Positions 12,701 through 42,634 of a stretch of DNA of 64,000 nt are shown here, in pieces (the stretch's first letter is position 1; every line of letters begins with the position of its first letter). This DNA is from Pempheris klunzingeri (lineage: Eukaryota; Chordata; Actinopteri; Acropomatiformes; Pempheridae), in the NCBI RefSeq assembly GCF_042242105.1, contig NC_092012.1, positions 15,099,223-15,163,222 of the forward strand, given 5' to 3'. A program made the position numbers and the translations under genes. The notes beneath the pieces are model-generated. The model was given only the letters and a program-made list of their open reading frames with translations, searched no databases and was not told the origin of the DNA.

Positions 12701-13091
12701 CTCTCAAAAAAATGCATGTGTGTGATTCATTTGTGTGTTCAGCCCTGCTCTTCGCCGTCTGCTCGGCTAAGCCCATTGAGCGTGAGCGCTGCTTTGGTGC
12801 CTCCAACCACCTGGTAGAGCTGTTGTCCTGGAACATCCAGGACAAGGGACCCAGGAAGCATTGCCCCTGTGCCGGAGATCTCCACTGCCAGCACCTGGGG
12901 TGAGTGCGGGGTGTCTTCATATCATCTCATATTTGTTGTTGAGTGAATGATTCTGTTGCAATACATCCAAGACATTAAAGCTTTACATGCATGTTTTTAA
13001 CAGGCGGGGGTCCATGTGCCTTAAAGGAGAGGACTCAAGTGAAGAGGACCTGACGGACACGCTATACTCAGAGATAGACTACATAATCTAA
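9797..13091 (+). CDS. dkk3: Dickkopf-related protein 3 (secreted Wnt-pathway modulator), 278 aa, 7 exons
   Basis: Exons: 9797-9979, 10239-10349, 10434-10493, 11583-11675, 12505-12649, 12743-12899, 13004-13091; 837 nt in all, each with AG/GT borders and matching phase. The protein starts MMRVPLLVLALTAVCNG, a signal peptide. A variable acidic, N-glycosylatable N-terminal region follows (NLPPSHHNET is typical of DKK3). Exons 4-5 encode the first cysteine-rich domain, including TKDEECCGEQLCVWGQC. Exons 5-7 encode the second, colipase-like domain. The protein ends EIDYII. It is shorter than human DKK3 (about 350 aa), mainly because the acidic C-terminal tail is reduced. Dickkopf-3 is extracellular and unusual in its family in not clearly blocking LRP5/6. 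I chose 9797 because it gives a clean signal peptide; an in-frame ATG at 9692 is discussed in the findings. Which teleost paralogue this is (3a or 3b) cannot be decided here. Confidence 0.95.
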
Positions 13092-13630
13092 GCACAGCTT
13101 GTTTACATTTTCACATTGCCTCGTACACAACTACACAGGGGTTTCCACTGACCCCAGAGGTTGTTGCAAAGAGCGTAGCACTTTCTGTTTGCCAGCTTAA
13201 TCCAAAGTGGTAAAGTTATGCAGCATGCAAAATGGAGAAAAAATATATTTATATTTCATTTGCTGAAACCGGGGTTGCAAGACTTTTGAGAATGTAGATT
13301 TAAAAGTCAGTAACAAAAAACAGGAAACACTATATTTGTCCTTGATACTAAATGCTGGTTTCTTTCTTATTTGCTGAATATTTATATTTAACATTTACTC
13401 TTATCTAAAGCTAATTCCAGCCATAAAAGGAACGCACTGACTACAACTCTAGACAGTCTGTGGCCTGCTCACCTCACTGTGAAAATAGAACAAAGTTACC
13501 TTTAGCCAACCAGTTTGCAGTTTGACTGCATTTACTGTGCAAGCCAGATAAAAATCTTGCTTTGCACAGTCTGACTAATAAAACAGTGTCACAATGACAG
13601 GCAATAAAATATTATGTATGGGCTTCCAAG
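13092..13630 (+). other. dkk3 3' UTR with polyadenylation signals
   Basis: The sequence after the dkk3 stop has no further exon. Two AATAAA hexamers, at 13577-13582 and 13603-13608, suggest cleavage near 13600-13630. Confidence 0.6.
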
Positions 13631-14275
13631 AATCTCTGCCCAACCTTAGACATACATTCATCTACAAGATGGCAACACAACCATAAAATACCACGAGCTA
13701 CCATGAGTACCTCGTCAGCAGTGCAGTTTCAACATCCTAAAGTTGTTTGGACGAATTCTTTTTTCCCGCAGCACTTTTCTTCTTGTCTTGAGAAAATGTT
13801 TTAGCAAACCTTGCTGCTTGGTCTTAGGACTGTCTGCTCTGCTGTGTTTCTGTGTTCCACGGAGGTACTGGTTGTTTTTGCAGACCAGGCCTCAACATGC
13901 TGTGCATGACGAGAGGAGACACCATCCAACATGACACGCAGTGATTCTTTCGGTAGTGTATTTTCACGGCTTTGCTGAACATCAGATTCTGATTGGTCAG
14001 TTACTATACTATGACATTCTACAGTCTGTTATTTCTGTATATATGTACTGTAATAACTGTAATAATACATTGTTTGATTCACTGAGCTGAAAGCTCAGCA
14101 GCAGCATCACTGGAAAAAATGCATTTCTCGAATTTAAAAGCATAAACTGTGTTCTGAGTGGACGGCTTGGTGTAAATTTAGAGAGGTTTCTAATAATCTG
14201 TCCCTAAAATGACCCATTATAAACATTGCAAATGTAGGATTGGTTGCAAAGTAGCTGGATAGCATTAGATTGTAC
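13631..14275. other. Intergenic, nothing recognised
   Basis: Between the likely end of dkk3 and the first repeat tail there are only short frames without motif or splice context. Confidence 0.5.
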
Positions 14276-14350
14276 AGGTGTGCCCCGCTTAACCTGTTGC
14301 CACCGCGACCCGACCTCGGATAAGCGGAAGATAATGGATGGATGGATGGA
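14276..14350 (+). mobile_element. Tail fragment of a fish SINE-like repeat
   Basis: The segment CGACCTCGGATAAGCGGAAG followed by (ATGG)n matches the 3' end of the same dispersed fish repeat that occurs in full at 15033-15412, here in the opposite orientation. Only the last ~75 bases are present, so it is a 5'-truncated copy or the tail of a related LINE. Confidence 0.65.
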
Positions 14351-15032
14351 GGTGTACCTGATAAACATGTTACCAAATTTAGAGTAATGTTTTACCTCAA
14401 CCATACAAAATCAGACTACAAACCTTAAATCCTAATAAGTGGGTAATAAGGTCTCAGGTGGTTCTATAACATGCACACTCACACGGGCGTTTATAATCCC
14501 CCTGGCTGATTAGTTCTCTGGTCCGGTAGAGGTTAAGTGGAGTTACAGTGGTAGTCACATGATGCCACTATCCTCTATGTACCATCAAGAATGCTAATGT
14601 GCAAGTTTTCTCACAAAACTAACAGGAGAGCGTCTGAGAGATGTCAAAAAGCCATTTTCACAGAGGTCATTTTGACACGTCAGAGTTAGAAAAGCACCGG
14701 TGAAAATGTAATAAAATTAAAGATGGTTGAATTCCATTTAGCTGCTTCACTGTCCGGGTTGTGGTATCGTGCATGCTGCTTACCGTCACATTGTCATGGC
14801 TTAATGGGACTCTGGAACAGAACAGAGCTGTTGTGCTTTTCCTACTGTGATAAGTCAAAAAATGTCAACTATGAAAAACAGCTATCAATGCAACCACAGC
14901 TGTTAATTCTTTTATAGTTTACACACCATCTTGGATCTCATTTGAAAACTTGAACATATCCTGTATCAGCATCAAGAAATTGTATACTGTCACATACACA
15001 CTGTGTATTGGTTTTGATTTGTCAAAGAGCTG

Positions 15033-15412
15033 TTGTCCATCCATCCATCCATCCATTATCTATACTGCTTATCTGTCAGGGTTGCGGGGGAGCTGGAGCC
15101 AATCCCAGCTGACTTTGGGAGAGAGGCGGGGTACACCCTGAACTGGTCGCCAGCCAATCACAGGGCCACATGCAGAGACAGACAAACACTCACTCTCACA
15201 CCTACGGGCAATTTAGAGTCACCAATTAACCTAGCTTGTATGTCTTTTGGATTGTGGGAGGAAGCCGGAGTGCCCGGAGAAAACCCACGCTAGCATGGGG
15301 AGAACATGCAAACTCCACACAGAAAGATTCCAGGTTCAAACCGGGATTCAAACCTGGAACCTTCTTGCTGTGAGGCAACAGTGCGAACCACAGCACCACC
15401 ATGCTGCCCGCT
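15033..15412 (-). mobile_element. SINE-like dispersed repeat with (ATGG)n tail
   Basis: Read on the minus strand it begins GGGCAGCATGGTGGTGCTGT, passes a tRNA B-box-like segment (GGTTTGAATCCCGG), then a body containing GTGTGGAGTTTGCATGTTC and CTCCGGCTTCCTCCCAC, and ends in an (ATGG)n tail, which is (TCCA)n at 15037-15056 on the plus strand. This is a very common teleost interspersed repeat. The tRNA-like head suggests a SINE; I cannot name the family with certainty. Open frames on either strand here are artefacts. Confidence 0.85.
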
Positions 15413-15776
15413 GTTGTCCACATCTGCATCTTTTTAAGACATGCTGTTAGTCCCCAGCACCTCATGTTGCATGTATGCGCTGTGTGTCTTTCATGAATGG
15501 AAATGTGATTTACTCTTTCATCATCCAGGCTGGAAGGTGCAATAATAATGCAAGCAATACCTGATTTACATGTGAATAGAGCAGTATATTTGTGCTTGAT
15601 GTTAAGTTATGTACAGCTACAACTGTCAAATATAACCTCTGCACTGTTCTTAAGCACTTGAAACCAAACATGCAGCTTGTACAACTCTTGCCTTTAGAAA
15701 AATAAATGTTTTGGTTTTTTTTAAACACACCGAACGTCTTAAAAAGGTTATGATTTGTGAATTAAATTAAGCCATT
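15413..15776. other. Intergenic AT-rich spacer
   Basis: No exon-like sequence. It lies between the SINE-like repeat and the presumed end of the usp47 transcript. Confidence 0.4.
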
Positions 15777-16138
15777 TTAATTCTCAGTCACAGAAAACAG
15801 CAGTTATGAAAAAAAGCATTTTAATTAATTTCTAAAATCATCTTAAACTATTTTCACACAGGATTTAAATCTCAAAGAAATAAACATCAACAAAAAAAAA
15901 AAAAATTTCTTCAGATATTGGCATTTCTACAGTGAATAGCTGGTGGCAGCATCGGGAGCCCAGAGGGGCTGCGACGCTGAGCTTCAGTCCTCAGACCAGT
16001 CGCCCGTGCGGACTGAGCAGTCCAGCGGGCTTTCTACACCCCCTGGTGCCAGTCTATCAAGCAGCAGCAGGTAGAAGCGCCAAAAACAACATCACGCTCT
16101 CTGCCAAAAACCCAGAGAGAGCCCCCTCCCCTCAGAAC

Positions 16139-16177
<39 letters not shown>

Positions 16178-17249
16178 GTGCGCTCACGGATGACACACTA
16201 GAGATGTACATCCAGTTCACATGGTGCAAAAAAAAAAAAAAAAAAGAAGACAAAGACAAAGAAATCCACGTTCTAACTTAAAGGTTAATACAGACAACAG
16301 ATGTGTGTCTTGTGCCTCACGAGACCTAACTGAATGATTAAGTCTGGAGCAAAATAATAATTTACAAAGAAAAACAAAACAAGGAGTTTCTTAACATAGT
16401 CTACTTGGTTTTGTTTCATTGTACTTTGTATTAAAGGACCAATAGTCTATGTATCACTATGTCTAGTGGAAGTGATGTAACAGAGGTAAAGCTCCTATAA
16501 AGCACAAAGAACAGCGGGAGGGACAACCCATAACACATTACTCTGGCCTTATAGGAGGATCAGAGGAGCAGAAACAACCTCCACTCCACATTGTTGCTTT
16601 TTTTTTTTTGATTCATCAAATCTTGTGAGCGAAGTGTGTGAGGTTTGCCTCGCCAAGGAGGTGAGGACTGAGGAAGGCTGGATAAGTCGTTGGTTGTATG
16701 TGCTGTTGGTTTTTAAGTATTTAAAAGGAAAGTGAGCAATGTCGAGATAATGGTGATTTCTCTAATAGAGCGGTGCTCAAAGGGTGTGAGCATACAGACT
16801 TACAAGATGGTCACAGATGAATCAGAATCAACACTAGAGACGCGCTCAGTGCCAGGGAGGAGAGCGAAAGAGACCGATGCGAGAGGAGACGGGAGACTTA
16901 AATAGAGAGGATGGATGCCGTCCAGCCCAGCTTCACAGTCCTAACATCTCTGCATCCAAATCTGGAGCGTTCATTTGATTTGTCTATACAGTATTTGATT
17001 CTTTTTTTTCTGTATTGAATAGCTTTCTTACTTCCCTTTCAACTTTACAGTACAATACACTATAGTGCACACAAGGGTTTCTGGGCCAGTCCTCGGGCTC
17101 AGAGTGGAGTATGAGAGCACGCCAGCCTCGCAATGCTGCTTGATGTTCAAGTAAGTATCAGGGCCCGGCACTCAGACTGAGTCCCGTAGCCTGGTTGCTC
17201 TGCTGCAGCAGCCAGACGATCCAAAGAACCGGGAGCTGTGCTCTGAGCC
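15777..17249 (-). other. Probable usp47 3' UTR
   Basis: Sequence downstream of the usp47 stop on the minus strand. A possible minus-strand polyadenylation hexamer ATTAAA (plus-strand TTTAAT) lies near 15776-15781; no clear AATAAA was found closer. The stretch includes a CA array at 16141-16170, a GC-rich block at about 15945-16080 and A-rich runs near 16229. The 3' end is inferred and could be nearer the stop codon. Confidence 0.4.
16141..16170. repeat. (CA)n microsatellite
   Basis: Fifteen uninterrupted CA units, followed by CTCACACG. It probably lies in the usp47 3' UTR. Confidence 0.9.
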
Positions 17250-35359
<18,110 letters not shown>

Positions 35360-36389
35360 TTGTGCGACAGTTTAGACAAGCATCTATCCGGACAAGGATG
35401 TCAGCGAACAAACTTTGCAGCGGTAAACACAAACATGGTTTGTGTACTGTTTGTTGTAAGTTTGGATGCTTGGTTTACAAAATTAAACTTGGCAAAACTT
35501 GGAGGCTTATCAAAGTGATCGCAACACTCTCGGTTACACTACCCAAGCACAAAGTGTCCTGTTGTAAATGGAGAAAAATGGCCGGTGTTTTTACTCCGCG
35601 AGACTTCACTCAGGGAGCTTTGGCGTCACACACCATCCAGACAGGCGTGCGTGATGTGTGCGGGCAGGATGACGTCGGTGTGTGTCTGCGCTTTTAAAAG
35701 GACCGGGCCGACAGAAACACACCATAAAACACACTAAAACTGGCCTTTTAGCTTGTGTGAGAGAGCCGTGCGGGTCAGCGGTCGGTCAGTTTGGCAATGC
35801 TTTTAGTTTGAACAGTGAGCTGTTTCCAATCCGATCACAGCTTGTTTAAGAGATTGAATTTAGTCAAGTGGACAACATGGTTTCATGATGAATATTAACT
35901 GAACTTCACCTGGATGCTCTGATTTAAAGATTTAAAGCTATTTCACAAATTAAAATCTTTACTCATAATGTTATTTTACTGTGAAAGTGTGAATGATGGA
36001 CCCACTGGCTCTATAATAATCTTTGCATACAGAACACTGAGCTGCACTGCAGAAAATGCTATCAAATGCATACAGCACATCCATACCAAATAGTTAGGAT
36101 TATTAACAAAGCAACTTCGCAAGGGTCTCAGCTATGGAAATATGCAACACTACAGCACAGTATCAACTGACACTATAAATAACACAAAAAGTTGTGGGCC
36201 CACTTTGTTACTTGCTGTTGACGTCCTGTATCCAAATTTTGTTTATTATTTGCATTAATATTGCACATGCCACATGTATGAATTTGTGTTTTGTAAAATT
36301 TAATCAAATCACACAGTGGGAGGAACAAGTAGTTAATAAAGGCCCCGCTGCTCATTTTTTGCGTCAGCAGGTTAAATGTTAAATTATAC
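35360..36389 (-). promoter_or_regulatory. usp47 5' flank and promoter region
   Basis: Sequence upstream of the usp47 start. The first ~400 bases are richer in G+C with several CpG and include a CRE half-palindrome TGACGTCG at 35670-35677 about 310 bases before the start codon. No TATA box is evident, which would fit a housekeeping promoter. Beyond about 35850 the sequence becomes AT-rich and featureless. Confidence 0.4.
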
Positions 36390-36525
36390 ATTTTGGGGCC
36401 TTTTAGACCTTTATTATAAATAGAGGAGATGACAAAGAGAGACTCAGCAAAGGTCCACAGCCACACTCGAACTGAGGGATGTTGCAGCACACAGTCGGCA
36501 TCCTACCCCCAAAGCCCAACTGATA
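36390..36525. mobile_element. Fragment of a tRNA-like fish SINE repeat
   Basis: The run GGCCTTTTAGACCTTTATTA, then GAGATGACAAAGAGAGACTCAGCAAAGGTCC, then CACACTCGAACTGAGGGATG and GGCATCCTACCCCCAAAGCCCAACTGA, resembles a widespread fish repeat (GACAxGCAGCAAAGG...CGAACC...) whose end carries a tRNA-like, minus-oriented segment. The copy is diverged and the family is uncertain. Confidence 0.45.
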
Positions 36526-37190
36526 CGTATTTAAATTAATTGTTTCTATATCACCTGCTCACCTGCCTTCACTTGTTAGTGAAGTCCACCAGGAGCAGGG
36601 CAACCGCGAGTGACTGTGGTTCAAGAGCATGTGTACTACATGGGACACAAAGGTACCAATGTAAATGTGCTTTTACTCTAGACTGTTAAATTTAGGGTAT
36701 AAGATGCAATGTATATCAATATTTTTCTGTATCACTGGACACTTTCACATTGCAGTGGACATTATACTGCAGTGTAGCAGCATCAGTTCAGAACAAACAG
36801 TTCAAACATATTTCACATTGTCACCTCACAGCAAGAGAGGTCAAGGTCTGATAACAGTCCCCTTTTCTGCACGTTCTTTCTATGTTTGCTCAAGTTTGTT
36901 TTTGGTGATCCGGGTTTCCTCCCACATTCCAACAACAGGTGGACTGTAGTCTTCATGTAAGAGTCTGTTTTTGTGTGTCATAAGCACCGCATCTGACAGA
37001 AACGTGCTATAAGAGAACAACAGAGTGTGAGTAATTCCCTCATTGTTTGTTTTCTCCAAGCAAGTGGACATCAATGCCAACCGGCAGCAGAGATTCATTG
37101 TGCTAGGATTATAAGAAGGGGATGTAGATGCATATTTATCCTCCTGTTATGCATAGAAATACATTTATAATGATACATCAATCAGTAATT
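36526..37190. other. Intergenic, nothing firm recognised
   Basis: Spacer between the SINE-like fragment and the end of clec3a. One short block at 36909-36928 (CGGGTTTCCTCCCACATTCC) resembles the body of the SINE-like repeat but is too short to assign. Confidence 0.45.
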
Positions 37191-37404
37191 TAACGTATTT
37201 ATTATGTGTATTAAAGCCAATTAGCAACTGAATTAATAACCATCAGGACACAATTTAATAAAAGACATTTTATAATACATGGCCAATAACAAGTTTCCTT
37301 CATGAATTAGCATTAGAATCAGATTTGACAACATATTGTTGCACAGTTTTAATGAACAACCTACACAAATAACCATCGACTCGTCAACAACCACTCTGTC
37401 TCTT
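37191..37404 (-). other. clec3a 3' UTR with polyadenylation signal
   Basis: About 200 bases after the clec3a stop there is a minus-strand AATAAA (plus-strand TTTATT at 37198-37203), giving a short 3' UTR. Confidence 0.5.
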
Positions 37405-38847
37405 TTAGGGAATGACATATTCACAGATGTACTTTTTGAGGCTGCGACACACCTCATCGTACCACTTTCCTTGTGCAACCACTGAAAGGGCAACACAGCT
37501 CTCCCTCTTCGTTCCTGTGGGCTGCTTCTTGGAGCGGTCCCAGTTGAAGTAGCTGACTGGCATGCTGTTGACATCAACATACTGGCCTTCTTTCACTATG
37601 TCTGCCACTCCGATCCAGAAGTCCTTGGATCCTGGAGCACTCCTCTTTGCATAGTCTCTCAGTTCATTGTTTTCCATCATGTCCCGCGGCGTAGCAAGAG
37701 TTCCTCCTTGTGCAATACAGTCTTCATTTGCTTCATGGTAATGCTTGGGTTCCTCAATTGTGAGGTAACACTTCCTGTGAGCTTTGATGCCACGAAGACA
37801 GACTGAAAACACAAAGCACTTACTGCATGAGTGAACTCAAATTTAATCTAACAATTCCAGGAGTTTAAAACTATTGCAATATTTAGTTGCATTAATAATC
37901 TTTTTTAATACTTTATTTGTTTGAATACCCCTTTTTTCTCCCACAGAATTTGTAGCCACAGACATAACACTTAACTAATAGTGGGGAAGTCTGAATGCTG
38001 ACTAATGAATTAACCAAGAAAATATATTCTCACAAACATAACAGATTTTTTTTTTTTTTTTTAAAAAAAGCACCACAAAGTACAAACAAGAGAAGCAAAG
38101 CAAAAAAAACGTTGAAAAAAACAGTTTCCTATATAATTCATATATGATTTCCTATAAATTAATCGTGTCATTTGCATTCTTCCCCTTGTGCAATTCAACC
38201 TTTTTCTTTAGAGTTCAGTGGATGATATGATTGCTGCTGCCCTCTGCTGGTGGCACAGCACACTAAGAAGTTCAAAGTCTAGTTCTCAAGTTACCAATTA
38301 TCTCTCAGCAGTGTTCACACTCGTGCATGACAGCTCAGTGGCCTCAGTTATCAAGTAAAAGTGAGATAAAGCACCATAACATATTTGTAACACAACCTAA
38401 AATCAATAATGGTCCAAAGCTTTATTTCTTATTTTCTTACTTTTGTAAACAACATACTAATACTAATACTAATCCTTATGAATCTAATCCCTTATACAAC
38501 TGTCATCTCCTCTCTTTAACCTTCCTTTTTTTTTTTCTTTAGTAAGGACAGTACCTGTCTGCAACGCCTGCATCTCCTTCAGTGAATTCACCTCCTGCCA
38601 CAACCTCTCAAGCTGGGACTTCACATCATCATCCTCTGCAGCTGCATCACGATGAAGAGGCAAGGAAAACAGGTCAGATGAACGGCAGGTAGTGATCACA
38701 TTGTGAATTAACTTGTGTGTGATGTGTTTAGTTACCTCCGGACTGACGAGGCGACACGGCCTTCCTGGTGCGAGACGGACGGCTGCAGCTCAAGTGGAGC
38801 AAGGAGAGGCAAAGAACGAGGAAGACGGGGAGGGCCAGGCGTGCCAT
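37405..38847 (-). CDS. clec3a: C-type lectin domain family 3 member A (cartilage-type tetranectin relative), 196 aa
   Basis: Three exons: 38847-38736, 38635-38555 and 37802-37405, total 591 nt, with phases 1/1 at the junctions; human CLEC3A is 197 aa. The protein starts MARLALPVFLVLCLSLLHLSC, a signal peptide. A basic segment (RPSRTRK) follows, then a heptad-like helix in exon 2 (VKSQLERLWQEVNSLKEMQAL) that trimerises in tetranectins, then a full C-type lectin domain in exon 3 (VCLRGIKAHRKCYL to SLKKYICEYVIP). The lectin domain has the WIG, FNW and final C...YICE signatures and the six expected cysteines. Three exons of this kind are typical of the tetranectin group. CLEC3A is a secreted matrix protein associated with cartilage. 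CLEC3B is the closest alternative, but the QALQTVCLRG junction and the vat1l neighbour favour CLEC3A. Confidence 0.93.
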
Positions 38848-38939
38848 GTCTGAGTCCAGTGGAACCTACAGGACAGGAGTGGACACAGTGGCGCACCTTG
38901 TGCTGCTGTGAAAGGAACCAAAAACACTGCAGGCAGCTC

Positions 38940-38947
38940 AATATATA
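38940..38947 (-). promoter_or_regulatory. Probable TATA box of clec3a
   Basis: On the minus strand the sequence GTATATATTG contains TATATATT about 93 bases before the clec3a start codon. Transcription would then start near 38910, leaving a 5' UTR of some 60 bases. A TATA-type promoter suits a tissue-restricted gene. Confidence 0.5.
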
Positions 38948-40620
38948 CTGGCCCTCTGTGTGCCTCTCTGGGTGCCCTCCCTGCATTGGCTCCAGCGCTG
39001 TTTGTTTTTGTCCAAACATCAGGAGGAGGTGAGAGAGGTATAAGGGTGGAGAGGCAAATAATGTCTTCCTTGTGTCTGGCTTTTGATAAATATTTACTTG
39101 GGACAAGGTGCGCTAAGCAGTATTCCCTTTCATTTCACAAACAAACTGGAAATTCATTGACTGCTTCATCATTACAGAATGTTCTTCATCCCAGATTTGG
39201 ACGTGCTAAGTCACTTTCTGACAGGTGAGAAATAATGTTACACCTTGGTGTCAACTCAGAAAAAAGTGCCAACATCAAATGACACCACCAGAAGGAATCT
39301 TATAGGATTCATGCACATTAAATGGTATCAAACTACACTAATATGAGATTAATTCACAACTTTTAGTACGACTAAACACTGCTGTTACCTTTGCAGTGTA
39401 GATATCTTTTCAATGACTTTACAGACTTTAAGCTGCATGATCGTTAAAAATAAAGCTTCCATTACACCCAAGGAAGTCCAGCTCCCAGCTCTGGTGCAGG
39501 CAAGGTTATTTTTAGAGTGAGATGTTGTATAAAGATGGGAGGGGGGAGCTAAATAAGAAAAACCATTGGGTATATGGGCTCAGTGTAGCAAGAACTCTCA
39601 AAGCCAGCTCAAGTACAGTTTGCCATTTTTACAGTCTTCAAATTGTACATTTCTAAGCATTGTCTTTCATTCGAGGCTGCACTAGATAGTTAATTCTCCC
39701 ACTGAGTGAAATATTCTTTAGAATAATTTATTGTAACCTAACCTAACCTGTTGACGAAAAATTCTGCTTCATTAGTTGCACTACAGTCGCCTACTGGTAC
39801 GCCAAGATGATCTTCTGCACATTTGCTGCTTTCCAGCAAGTAGAAGAACTGTATGCTGAAATGAAATACAAGAAAATCAAATTATTTACTGTAGTACCGT
39901 AATAGTGCAGTGCAGTGCAGTAGGTGTAAATTCATGTGACACTGCACTGTATTTGAAATCTACTTAGTTTAGACTCATTGCACAGTATCGAGTCAAAGTT
40001 CTCTATTCAGTCAGAATGCAAAAAAGCTGTATTAGCAAATTCTTGTATGCTTTTCCAATTCAGTGTCTGCTTACACTTCTCGCTTTCCATCACGAGGCAG
40101 AAACTGAACCCAAAACTAACAGTGAGGCCTGAGCTGAGGATAACACAAACATACAGAAGATCAGTAGTTCTGATTTTATTAATAATTCATAATTAGGATT
40201 CTACAGCTGTAGATTGCACTACATCTGCCAACAATACATGTACTGACTCTGACTATTTTGAGTATCTGTAGAATTTAAAAACTCATTGCCTTGTTGTCAT
40301 CTGGTGCTAAACTGAGGGGCTGTGCAGAATGTGACGTACCCATAATTCTAATTTTGAAACCGAGAAACCTTTTTAATACGAGGAACTTATCAGGAAGTTG
40401 ACATATGATTTGAATCCAGGTGAAAGACATTATTCTTTTTGATTCCATGAACACAAAATAAACACATACTTAGGTGACAGAAAATAGTATATGCTATAAA
40501 TAGTTGAATAATATTTGAAGAAAGGAGGAACATTGTTTTTTTTTAAATCCAACACAGAGAGAGCTGACTTCACAGATGACCTAAAAATGTGAAATAAGCC
40601 CAAACATTGATCGCCGAGTA
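38948..40620. other. Intergenic, nothing recognised
   Basis: About 1.7 kb between the clec3a promoter and the presumed end of vat1l. Frames are short, and there is no repeat family I can name. Confidence 0.5.
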
Positions 40621-40837
40621 CTTTGCAGATAAATTTATTCAAGTAAACAGAACTGTACTTAGAGAAAGTACAAAACAAAAAAAGGGACAAAAATATACGA
40701 CCACAGGTAAACCATAGTTTATAAGGAATTTTGTGAACACGCTACAATGCTAAACATTTACTTAGACATGTGTTTTCTTCTTTTTTTTATTTTTTTTTTG
40801 TAATGCAATTTGAACACTCACGCTCAAAACCATACAA

Positions 40838-40838
<1 letters not shown>

Positions 40839-40872
<34 letters not shown>
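40839..40872. repeat. Compound (CT)n(CA)n microsatellite
   Basis: About six CT units run directly into eleven CA units. Confidence 0.85.
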
Positions 40873-42479
40873 AACAGACCTGACATCAAAGGCATCAAAA
40901 TTGAAATGTATCCAAGTCTAGAAATTAATTCATCACTTTAGTAGAACCATTAACACTGTCTCCCCACTGCTTATCGTTCAACTTCAAAGCATGCAGTTTT
41001 TACTCCCGTTAGTTTTGATGTTATGAAACATTGACTGATTTTGCTGTTTTTATAGTTTGGGAAAATAGGTTTTGACGTGTAATCTTTTGTCTTAATAATT
41101 CCTGTAAAGTAATAAGTCATTCAGATGGCTAGCCCGTATAAAACACACTGAATAAGCACCGCCGAAGAAGTGGCGAAAACTAAATGCAGCACAGTTTGCT
41201 TTTACTTTGACAAATTAAAAAGAAAAGCAGATAACAGATAATCAGTCATCTGTGGTGGGTAAGTGTGCCTGGCAAACATTCATTCCCTGGCAGCTGTTTG
41301 TCTCCTGCATTTCATTAACAACTGGCAGACGTGGAGTAAAGCAGACTGCATCATATTCAAAGTAGCTGAACCATTCTGCCTTTATACACCAGCTCAGTGT
41401 AAAAAATAATTCATGTTGGAGTCTTATGGCACTTTTGTTGCGAGGCACCAGCAGGTAAACAACTTTGGTCAGATGAGCAAAGCAGAGACTCCGACTGCAG
41501 CGTGACTGAACATTTTATGATCCATTAATTATCTCATGCTCTCTTTTGTCTACATGTATTCTGCAAGATTTTGACAGATATAAATTTGACCTCTAGAAAC
41601 TCGAACTTGTTCTTTTTTTACCCGTGTTTACAAATCGGTCAGATTTTTGTAACCCAACAACATACGTTTCCTGTTTGTTTTCTTTTATGTATTTTAGGAA
41701 AAGCTCTGAATGTACACTTAAATGAGAAATATGTCCTCAATCCAATAACTTACAAGTTAAATAGAGAGCTTAAACTTAAACAGAGCTCTGGTGGCACCAC
41801 AGATTCCCCTCACTACAAATTATATGGTCAGTCGAGGTTGAATCGTAAATAGTTTATGCATCTGTTTTCATATGCCAGTGGAAAATACCTGTTTTAATTG
41901 GTTGGTTCAATGCCAACTTCACACGAGGAAAGCATTTCAAATATCAAACACGTTTTGCAGCTCAAAGGCACTGGTGATTCCATAATATTACACGGTTGGC
42001 ACCTAAGAATAAAATATCATGCAAATATCTACACACAGACTTTTCTACCTCTACTGGCTTACATGCTGTGAAAGTGCTTCACTCCTTCAGTCAGAAGCAT
42101 CAAAACATTGAGACCACTCTCTCATTTTACAGCTGTCATCAGTGATGACAGACGCGATATGACATTTCGCTAAATCTGTTTCAGGGCACTGATCCTAAAG
42201 TGATGATAGCAAGTCTGCAGGTTTAAATGCTAATTCAGTAAACTGCTGGCAGATGCAATTGACTGTAATACGGACAGAAACATATTCACATCACTGGCTA
42301 GCACAACATGACTTCATAATACAGTAAAGAATATAGTAATACTATCTTGAAAATGGCTCTTGCACTCGGTGTCTGGGTGACAAACATGTTGAAATGAATC
42401 TTCATTTACCCCAAAATGTTGCTCGACCAATCAACTGGCAGAAAAAAAGGTAAGAGACGGGAGGCACAGACATATTCTA

Positions 42480-42548
42480 CACATACATACATTCATGCAT
42501 ACGTACATGCGTACAGCACATGCATACATACATATATACATACGAACA
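42480..42548. repeat. Degenerate (CATA)n repeat
   Basis: An imperfect run of CATA/CATG/CGTA tetramers just past the vat1l stop. Confidence 0.7.
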
Positions 42549-42634
42549 TACTGCACAACACTTGTGTGTGGTTGTGTTCCTGTGTGGTGAATCTGTGCAG
42601 TCTCTAGGTGTGTTGCAGTGGGGTTTGTCGGGGT

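Larger units (their letters stand above)
40621..42634 (-). other. Probable vat1l 3' UTR
   Basis: About 2 kb of AT-rich sequence follows the vat1l stop. A minus-strand AATAAA (plus-strand TTTATT at 40634-40639) marks a plausible end. The stretch contains CT/CA arrays at 40839-40872 and a degenerate CATA repeat at 42480-42548. The UTR length is inferred. Confidence 0.45.

Noticed and set aside
15340-15400. A tRNA-like B box (GGTTTGAATCCCGG on the minus strand) suggesting a tRNA gene
   Set aside because: It is the head of the SINE-like repeat. No cloverleaf with a proper acceptor stem can be made, so no tRNA gene is called.
15226-15465. Open frames on both strands near 15.2-15.5 kb
   Set aside because: They lie wholly or mostly inside the SINE-like repeat and recur wherever this element occurs.
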